Positions 57,101 to 64,000 of a stretch of 64,000 bases of DNA are shown here, one piece after another. This DNA is from Phoronis australis (lineage: Eukaryota; Phoronida; Phoronidae). Position 1 is the first letter of the stretch; every line of letters begins with the position of its first letter. A program made the position numbers and the translations under genes. The notes under the pieces were generated by a model that saw only the letters and a list, made by a program, of their open reading frames with translations, ran no database searches and was not told where the DNA came from. Location: NCBI GenBank assembly GCA_002633005.1, contig NMRA01000408.1, positions 122,001 to 186,000 on the forward strand. The letters run 5' to 3'.

Positions 57101-60100
57101 GCATGTCTCCAAGTACTAACGGAAACACCACAATACGGAATAGTTGTGGTAATAGTCTGCCCAATGTTCCTGCTGGTTCCAGTGACATCTATGTTTAATT
57201 TGGTGACGGTTTTTGTCCTAAACACATGTTTTTAATCAAAACTTATTAACTCACATCATTTGAGGAAATTGTACTCTTGGCATTACTTTGTGCGAGCATT
57301 CTGATGGTCCTGGTTTTACACAGCTGTTGGGAAATAATTATCTGTGTAAAAGTCTGAAAGTGTGAAATTTGACTGCTTTAAAAACTTGGGCAATAGTGTC
57401 CCAAAATTGTGTAATGCTTTCACGAACTTGTTTCCTAGAAGCTAAATCAGTTATGAAAGGAATATCATAATATAACATTGATTGAAGGTAAGCCCATTTA
57501 TTATGACAGAAATATAAAGAATTTAAAATGTGTACCAGTGAACTTGTGTTGCATGTTCTTATGAAACAGCAGTGTTTTTATTCGATTGTTTTGTGTTTTA
57601 CCGTTTTATCTTTGCGTGTATTTTGTGATAATGTAATTACTACACAACTTTGATTTGGTGGGGGGGGGTTAGCGCCAACTATGAACTGTTTATATAAGTT
57701 GTTGATAGTGTTTCCCCAATTCTATTTTTGTGTTCACTCAGGTCTGTTCAGGGAGAATATTTAAAGAATACTATTAATAACAACAAGGTTACTATCATTT
57801 GATTTGTAGTAACTCAGACGCCCGTTAATAACATTCTTATCTTCATCAGAAAGGTTTTCATATTCAAAATTCTGTATACTTAACGATGTTCGAGTAATAA
57901 ATACATGTTACATAATTTATAATTACTTTTAATTTGTACTATTAAAAAAGCAAAAAATGTCTATCTTTCTTGTTATCAGTAAAAAATTTATAGCAGGTGT
58001 ATCACAATGATTTCTAATCTAGGTGCATCCCAAATTTGTATTATTTCATGTGTTTAAAAGTATTTAACCTATGAAGGCAAACATGTGTCCTGAATCACCT
58101 GGTAGGTTCACCGGATGTTTTTCAAAACCTTCAAGCATAAATCTGCTTGCTTGCACAGGTCATGTCAGAGTGAAGTGTTCTGTTTAGATTTATAATCCTT
58201 CAACAAACAGTGCTACTCAGAACAACCATAATGATAGCAGTCTTATAGAGTGGCATCACCGACAATTTACAGAACAACCATAATGATAGCAGTCTTGTAG
58301 TGTGGCGTCACCAACATTTACAATTAAACATGAAGACTTATTTTTTGCTTTTTTCTGTGTGCAGTCCCTAAACCCAACATGTGCAGCAGGAGAAGTTAAG
58401 GTGAAAGAGACATTAAGTTCATTGATTAGCGCAGGAGTTAATATGTGGGGCAAGGTGGAGTTGATCAGTGGGTTTAACCACAGTAGCAATAACTAAAAGG
58501 AGTTGACAATTGGAATTACATATAGAATGGGGCTATTACTAGATTTTCTAAATGCATGCCTTAGTTAATTGGATGTTTTGGAGAAGCATCAATAAAATAA
58601 TGAAACAATACAATAACTGTATGCGTTTGCATAAACCGTAACTATATTTTTGAGAATATTCCTGGCTGATGAAAGATAAACCCCGTTGTCATTGGTGATA
58701 CTCAGATGTTCAGTTTGCTTAAGAAGATAAACTGGCAACTGAAACTGTATAAAACAACATGAACAATACCAAAGATGGATTGGTAGTTACAGGAATTATT
58801 GTTAATTTCCACATAAGCAGTTTCGCGTTTCCGTAAGTTCGAGCTTGTCTTGACTGCAATAGATTGGTGTTTCATCAAAATTGGACAAGCTTAGAAACCG
58901 TGAAATATAATTAATTTTTCACCATCTGAAATGACTGAGATTTCACCTTAAAGACAGCTTTGTACTGTATACGAGTATCAAGTTAACGTATTTAAGGTCA
59001 TGCACTGACATTCGAAGTTGTGCCTTTCCGAAACTATGCACATGCACTTATACACAAACTATTGGAATAAAAACCATGCTTGAAGGAGATTCTTCATATA
59101 TAGGCGTGTTCCATTTGTATTTTAAAAGTTTTCTCTGCTTGTTGGCTTGTGGAATGTAGTGAAGAATCTTGCGACTGGTGTAGCCTGGCTCGCATATTCT
59201 GCCTAGACTTACTACATTGTGTATTTTGTTTGGAATTTAATTCTGAACACTTTATTTTTCATTTAAAAACTGTTGGCATTTTTACTGGTTCAAAAAACAT
59301 GGTTTAAGTCGGTCACTTTCTTTTAATTTACTTCAAAACTTACCGAGGTCTGGATCAATTAGTAACTTGATCATCCGTTACAAAATAATATGAAACTATT
59401 GAAACCAATCTTGCAATAATTAGTCACTGACATGTACTATGACCTTTACAATTGCCACCTTAAAATTCTTAAGTTTAGGATGCATGGTGGACAGGTGAAA
59501 TTTCACTTGATCAAATTTCTCAACAGAAGTAATTTTTTAGGAAATATACCTTCTTTTTAGCGCAGTTTGTATAGTTTGGCTGTTACCATAACAACATTTG
59601 GTCAAAAGAAGATTTGCAACAATGTGGTAAGCCTCTGAAAAATAGAAGTATGTCAATCATGCAGTATTTACAGACCTTGCTACACCAAGACTAGGCTAGG
59701 CCAGGTGCTATACCCCAGGTGGTCTCTTAGGACCTCCAAGGAGTTGTGTGACCAACTTAGCCTTTTGATAAGGAGACTACAACCCCTTTGTTAGAAAATA
59801 GTGTAACTAATTATTTCCACTAGATCAAGTTTATTGCATTGGATATACAAAGGGTGTGGTAATGTACTGTCTGCAGGTGATGAGAGCAAGTGGGGTGTAA
59901 CAGTACTTCACAAAGTCAGACGCAGACTGGGAACTGAACCATGCAAATGCACAACAGCGCTATCTATTGGCAGTGGCATTGCAATTTTAGTTCTATATTA
60001 TACGTGTCTGGAAAGACGCTGACATTGTGGCTTGTATTTGTAAATCTTTGAATGGAGACAAAAATAAGATTTATCTATTTTGCTACCTCGTTCTGTAGGC

Positions 60101-62163
60101 TGTGTTAGAAGCTAATGGTGAGGACCTTTACACTGTGGCAGTTCGTCCACACGGCATATTTGGCCCACGTGACCCACAGATGTTACCGACGACCGTGCAG
60201 GTGGCCAGAGCTGGAAAAATGAAGTTCATGATCGGGTATGAAATAATTCATATTGTACTCATCCGGACTAATTCTCCGTATGCTTAAATCAAAAAAATCA
60301 AAAATCAGGGGTGACGCGGCGTGAAGCCAAACGTGGACGTTAACTTTTAGAATTATTTAAGTTTTCCTTGCTAGGAGGAGGCTGTCGATTGGAAGTTAAG
60401 AGACAGTGTTGAAGTGTGACCTTCCTATTGAGCCTGAACGAGCGGGGATTAAAGGTGTTTGACCTTCCTATTGAGCCTGAATGTTTTCTTATGTTTTTTT
60501 CATTGTCCAAGTGTTAAGGAATCCTGAATAATCAATTCTTTTGTTTGGAGATTACCTTTGGATTGCAATTCACTTATTGTGCTTTTAGTCTAGGAAGGCC
60601 TGTGTTATCAAGGGTTGTAAGGTCCAAATAAGGCGGTTATTATCAAGTTATTGCAAACGTGATGCTGAGTTTTGATATGAAAGATTAATGTTAAAGTTGA
60701 TAGTTTTTCATATTCATCCTTAACATCGACCTTTGTGAGTCCCGTTAGTGAGCTATGCACAAATCGACATCAAGCGTTACAGTCGTTTTAGCCAAGACCG
60801 GACTTACATCCTTTAGTGAAACAACTAGGCCCCCTAGTGAGTATTAAGCGCAGTTTGGCAAGTCGCTGCAGAACACTATGCTTGATTACCATCAATTCTA
60901 CTCAGCTGTGTCTTACTTGTAGAAACGGCAAGAATTTGGTGGATTTTACCTACATTGACAACGTGGTCCACGGCCACGTTATGGCTGCGGAGGCTCTCTA
61001 CTCGGGGTCACCGGCTCTTGGGAAGGTAACGTTTGACTTATTGCAGCACCAATTGCCTGTTCTTAGACTAAAATCTAATTTGTGTGAACAACTTGTTGCA
61101 GACTAGTATTCGTATTTGTTGGGATAGGCACGTTAAAACACTAACTTCAATAAGCTAACATTCTCCAATGTAGGGCGCAATATAATGGAACTGAAGTAGA
61201 TTTTTTCATAACAGAGAGAAATATAACCTAATGTCCTGTTCCTTAGCTCCACCATCAGACAAGGCTTCGTGAAACTGCAGAATTTGAAGCGTTGCGATAG
61301 TTTAACAAACAATTTTGGCAATCACTTTTGCTGGATAGTGATAGTTTTCAGTACTTACAGGTACTTAAAGTGGCATTAAGCTGGTGGCGTTTTGTCAAAA
61401 ACAAGTTTTTATTTAGGACGCTTACCCTTACCATTGGTCTTGCCTTGTTTCTTGCTCGGTGTGCAAGTGATCTCTGGGCTTGGCAAGAACCAACAGATCA
61501 TTACTTCTTCAGACCAAGGTCATGAACTTTCAGGTCACGGCGTGACCTCAGATTTCATGACCTTGGTCTGAAGAATGAAGAAACTGTCTCTGAAATCACC
61601 ACTTGGAAACAATTTGAGACCAATTTCCTAATAATTAGTGGACCAGGTGTAAATCAGTTTTTGTGGTCGATGGCAGGTTTCTAGTCACTTTTGTTTGCGT
61701 GGCTCTAGATGTGTTTCCATGGAGAAGTGTAAATGCAGCGTGAGAAGTACGGTAATTAGTTTATTGACTAAATCAAACTGCACGGTTGCTCTATTCTTGA
61801 TATATTGCTACTTTATTTTTATTTCAGGCGTATTTCATCACAAATGATGAGCCGATTCCATTTTGGGAGTTTATGTCTCGTCTTCTGATCGGCCTGAACT
61901 ATGCTCCTCCCAAGATACCGCTGCCTTACTACCTAATCTATTTCATTGCCATAGTAATACAGTTTGTTGCCATGGTGATAAAGCCAATCAAGGAAATCAA
62001 GCCAACATTTTCACCGATGAGAGTTGCCCTGGCTGGCACCTTCCACTATTACAGCTGTGAACGGGCCAAGACAGATTTAGGATACAAACCCTTAGTTTCA
62101 TTAGATCGAGCCATTGAGTTGACTTTGGACAGTTTTTCACATTTAAAAAATCCCAATTCATAA
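44961..62163 (+). CDS. NSDHL: Sterol-4-alpha-carboxylate 3-dehydrogenase (decarboxylating), complete
   Basis: NSDHL is the NAD-dependent enzyme of sterol C4-demethylation in cholesterol synthesis, located at the ER and lipid droplets. It oxidises the 3-hydroxyl of 4-carboxysterols with loss of CO2. Seven exons join in frame: 44961-44981, 45695-45853, 47658-47804, 48567-48695, 60099-60235, 60923-61025 and 61828-62163 (343 residues; human 373). The Rossmann motif GGCGFLG is at residues 15-21. Other blocks are [45 protein letters not shown], the short-chain dehydrogenase YxxxK pair Y143/K147 (YYTETK), [39 protein letters not shown] and [18 protein letters not shown] hydrophobic segment near [19 protein letters not shown] is the likely membrane anchor. 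Intron 4 (11.4 kb) contains a complete nested gene. Identification is firm. Confidence 0.97.
46681..47469. mobile_element. Nonautonomous DNA transposon with about 50-bp terminal inverted repeats
   Basis: The left end GAATCAAATACTGGACTTAC and the right end (reverse complement of the sequence up to 47469) match for about 50 bp, including GTTA-GCTAC and GTCCTCAC, with small indels. AAT lies on both outer flanks and could be a 3-bp target duplication. Small open frames inside (47186-47431 plus, 46713-46970 minus) show no transposase motif. It sits in NSDHL intron 2. Confidence 0.7.
48087..48115. repeat. Poly-T tract
   Basis: About 29 consecutive T inside NSDHL intron 3. It could be the tail of a minus-strand retroposed element or a simple repeat; no flanking duplication was found. 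Confidence 0.9.
48485..48556. repeat. 18-bp minisatellite abutting NSDHL exon 4
   Basis: Four 18-bp units (consensus AGTGTGACCTAGTTATAA) end 10 bp before the exon 4 acceptor at 48567, so they occupy the branch-point and pyrimidine-tract region. Confidence 0.85.
49900..50440. repeat. Dispersed repeat family B, long copy
   Basis: Ordered blocks are shared with 54270-54850: AAATGT-GACAAACCT and TAGATTTTAA, GTAAAAGTG, ATGCAA-TTT-GTT-ATA, AAGTC-TAG, GTGCAAAAGTG, GTATAAAGCATAGTATTTGA and GATGTTCTGAA. The first part also matches, in reverse orientation, the CLN5 intron 2 copies and 9430-9490. It is probably an interspersed element of about 500-550 bp in NSDHL intron 4. Confidence 0.55.
51149..51149. 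other. Single undetermined base
   Basis: One N in NSDHL intron 4, possibly another contig join. No coding sequence is affected. Confidence 0.95.
51944..52070. repeat. Minisatellite of GAGTCATTTTTGAAC units
   Basis: About eight units of 15-18 bp. The early units carry TGAGTCA, the AP-1/bZIP consensus; later ones read CGAGTCA. It lies in NSDHL intron 4, about 3.5 kb upstream of the nested LRR-Ig gene. Confidence 0.85.
54270..54850. repeat. Dispersed repeat family B, second long copy
   Basis: Same orientation and block order as 49900-50440, with an internal 26-bp tandem repeat (54459-54563) as an insertion. It ends about 760 bp upstream of the LRR-Ig start codon. Confidence 0.5.
54459..54563. 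repeat. 26-bp tandem repeat, four units
   Basis: Four near-identical copies of CAAAGTAACAATATCAATAA plus CATGAA, with no divergence between inner units. This indicates recent expansion inside the older dispersed repeat. Confidence 0.95.
55615..57198 (+). CDS. LRR-Ig single-pass membrane protein, single exon, nested in NSDHL intron 4
   Basis: A 527-residue uninterrupted frame. It has a signal peptide at 1-27, an LRRNT cap ([14 protein letters not shown], Cys 28, 32, 34, 41) and about six leucine-rich repeats at 83-230 (LxxLxLxxNxL pattern). The LRRCT cap follows at 236-290 ([12 protein letters not shown], with C266 and C287), then one Ig-like domain at about 294-382. A Thr/Ser-rich stalk covers 385-460, a membrane helix 463-486 and a 40-residue cytoplasmic tail ends DIYV. 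The layout matches the LRRIG/AMIGO/LRRC4-type adhesion receptors, many of which have intronless coding regions; I cannot assign an orthologue. In the Ig domain the first Cys (312) and the Trp are present, but the usual YxC is YSL (residues 363-365), so the canonical disulfide is lost. N-glycosylation sequons are frequent. AATAAA lies about 700 bp after the stop. Confidence 0.93.
   Translation: MYINYSGARFVSAFLCLILAPVTIISSCPTQCMCNNGRVVCQQGISGIPVGIPVDVMALVLMGTNREPNRIFTITEDALLPFTDLMELYLAHSQVQVIEFSAFHELKFLRRLRLNDNQITTFHTKTFNGLNNLSELYLSGNPVGTIEPGTFIGLKNLAKLYLSSMELKSLSDDLFTDLESLVLLDLNSNNLKSLSSKTFVSLKLLAFLDLSYNSLITIPQNMNSVFSNLQYLYLSGNRWHCNCHLAWFKTLPSGFLFDGSHYEVVCNSPASLQYHTIHHLPVADFKCFPPAAIDCKRKIHRATVGNNVTMGCTVQGDPTPEMWWITADNVKVTLTSGVVGNYVLLENGTLLVHDVQAVNGGVYSLRAINSEGSLELNLILNVTELPTAVTTTTSDLSTVVFETTSVTVGRATSVQAKHNVLNTTVSLSSAQASSSTERVSFGDKTTVPQPSAPSVGTEEPDSSLVLGILIPLLLIILGLLLGIVVYKKVLRKNKISMSPSTNGNTTIRNSCGNSLPNVPAGSSDIYV
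57896..57901 (+). terminator. Candidate polyadenylation signal of the LRR-Ig gene
   Basis: The first canonical AATAAA I see in the AT-rich 3' flank, about 700 bp after the stop at 57198. Assigned by position only. Confidence 0.4.
58218..58320. repeat. 52-bp tandem duplication
   Basis: CAGAACAACCATAATGATAG occurs at 58218 and 58270, and the units match to ACATTTA with a few changes. It is non-coding, in the 3' flank of the nested gene. Confidence 0.9.
61504..61580. promoter_or_regulatory. Palindrome with four AGGTCA half-sites in NSDHL intron 6
   Basis: The arms CTTCTTCAGACCAAGGTCAT and its complement are centred on 61540. AGGTCA occurs at 61517-61522 and 61532-61537, and TGACCT at 61543-61548 and 61558-61563. 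The inner pair is an inverted repeat with a 5-bp spacer. AGGTCA is the nuclear-receptor half-site, and AAGGTCA suits monomeric orphan receptors. A role in sterol-gene control is inference; a small foldback element would look the same. Confidence 0.4.
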
Positions 62164-64000
62164 CGGTTAATTTTCATATGACTGTCAATAGGTTAACACA
62201 TTACAAAGACTAGCTGATGTGTGATGCTCTTGATTGTGGAACTCTCATAGATCATTCAAGAATCTTTTTGTGCTGAAAGATGAGGTGCAAGTGAATGTTC
62301 ACGCTCACCAGTGAGTATGCATCAGATTTTTCATAATCTTTGTTCCTTGCATATCTAGAAGTTCCAGTAAAATAATGTAAAATTTTTTTGGTCGTCATTG
62401 ATTATGTAATAACAGGCTGATTAGCTAATTTGTAATTTGATGTCAAAATTAATAATTTTTATATATATCTATTAAAATCATTATTTGTGCTGGTTGTGTT
62501 TTATATCCAAATGGCGGTGAAATGAAGATTCATTTCCATAATCATTTTACATTCATCACTCAGGACACAGTAGCGACATCTATTGCTAAGGAATGTAGAT
62601 AATCACTTACTTAGAGATGATTCATGTTAGCTGCAGACGTTTCAGCCTGGTCCACCAGGTCTTTTTTGATGAGTGAGAGGTTTCCCGCCTTTCGCTTATT
62701 ACGAAAAATAATGTAGTGTACACTCATAATTGCCCAATTGCATGAATGATTGCACATAACAACTAAAACATTTTTACAGTCTAGACATTTATTCTGAATA
62801 CACTAAAAGTGTTAAACATTACATTTACAGTACACAAATTCTCTTTTTAAAACAAGTATGAGATTACTTTATTGTACATTATCATGAAGACCCATGCAGC
62901 TCTATATTAGCTCAATGAAGATGAAATCACAATTTCAAATTTAAATCGAGTTAGTGGTACTGAATCCTCCGATAGAAATAAACTATTCGGTTCTTGATTT
63001 GATGATGTGAACTTAGAACGCTTAACTTGCCGGATTAAAACAGCAAAACGAAGATATTCAAAGATGGTGCGACATGGGCCTTCAATAACAATTGTTTTGT
63101 AGAATTTATGTTTTTAAGACTACCAATCGGCATGTCAGACTTCTGTAGCAAGAGGGGCAAACAATAAGACATAATTACCTGGAGTTTGTGCGTTTGGCGA
63201 TAACAATTCATTGGTGTCTTGTCAACTTGTGTTTGACAATAACCAAGAATAAGTCGCATTTCGCTAGTCCAAAAGAGTTGATTATCATGGCCGCGGTATT
63301 AGATATGAATGCCTCATAAATACAATGCTGTTTTTACAAGAGTTGCCCGTGAAAAACGTAGTACAACCCTTTTCTTAGTACAGAAAAACTCGCAAAAGTT
63401 ACAAGTTTACTCAATTTGAACAAGGTCCTGACTAGAGGTAAAATAATCTTGATCTGTTCACATGAGTCAAATTACTGCCTCTGATAAAATCTCGCTTTAG
63501 TTGAAACCAACTATAAATACGAATCAGTAGGTAAAAAGGAGGCTTCCATGTGACAATGGAGACATATCTAGACCACTGCAATCTGACGTCAATGAAAACT
63601 TTCTCAGCATGACATATCCTTTGACGCTGCTCAGGCACATAACGCTTAATCGTCGTGAGAGACCGTCCGGAGTTGGTATATGGTGCAACTTAGGACGGTC
63701 TGGGCTCAACAGAAAACCACAGTTCAACTGTGAGTCTACACCAATGTGATAAACGAGAGTAGTTCTACTTGCTGCATCAGCTGCAGGTATGCTTATCTCT
63801 TTTATGACACACAATGTGTGACTGGCAAAGCGTTTTCAAAATAATGTGGATAAATCAGTGGAGTGTGAGACCCCTGAGGTCCCTGTCAAGTCCTCACGGC
63901 AATTTTACGTTATGATCCTTTTTTCACCCCACTAAGTGACTCTCAGTTTAGATGAGAATAAAATGCATGATTTTGGCATAACTATAATTCCTATAAACAA
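62164..64000. other. 3' flank of NSDHL, no further gene seen
   Basis: AT-rich sequence with an ATTAAA near 62470 that could be the NSDHL polyadenylation signal. Small minus-strand frames at 63035-63259, 63432-63638 and 63524-63814 overlap each other and show no family motif. Confidence 0.6.

Overview
This is a eukaryotic, animal genomic window. It is AT-rich, with split genes, GT-AG introns up to about 11 kb, low gene density, microsatellites and many short dispersed repeats. I rebuilt splice junctions by hand. The proteins are close to vertebrate orthologues (centrin, NSDHL, CLN5, eIF5B), while the repeats and haplotype-like duplications beside gaps look like a highly heterozygous invertebrate. 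My best guess is an invertebrate deuterostome such as a lancelet or hemichordate; the species cannot be fixed from this sequence.

Layout. (1) 198-12522, minus: the first ten coding exons of the translation initiation GTPase eIF5B, whose GTPase core lies beyond the left edge. (2) 12.5-19 kb: gene-poor, with a 1.5-kb tandem duplication joined at a single N and two large palindromes. (3) 19.0-20.5 kb, plus: the 3' end of a type I membrane protein with a sushi-like module. (4) 23.4-25.9 kb, minus: a long acidic, internally repeated protein that I do not recognise, broken by one extra GA dinucleotide. (5) 25.95-26.18 kb, plus: a candidate secreted-protein first exon that runs into an assembly join at 26346. 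(6) 26.9-31.07 kb, minus: COMMD6 lacking its COMM-domain exon(s), head-to-head with (7) CLN5, plus, 31.07-37.3 kb, complete in five exons. (8) 39.4-44.85 kb, minus: a complete centrin, head-to-head with (9) NSDHL, plus, 44.96-62.16 kb, complete in seven exons. (10) 55.6-57.2 kb, plus: a single-exon LRR-Ig membrane receptor nested in NSDHL intron 4.

The genes do not form one pathway: translation initiation, lysosomal lipid metabolism (CLN5), COMMD/CCC endosomal sorting (COMMD6), centrosome or nucleotide-excision repair (centrin) and sterol C4-demethylation (NSDHL). The main organisational theme is divergent promoters. The putative COMMD6 and CLN5 start codons overlap on opposite strands. The centrin and NSDHL start codons are 112 bp apart, matching the arrangement of CETN2 and NSDHL on human Xq28.

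The most unusual items are the unrecognised repeat protein, the duplicated CLN5 exon fragment carrying the catalytic-His motif, an approximately 280-bp near-perfect palindrome in eIF5B intron 1, a palindrome with four AGGTCA half-sites in NSDHL intron 6, and an inverted-repeat element with a hammerhead-like core in the centrin first intron. I saw no convincing new biochemical system.
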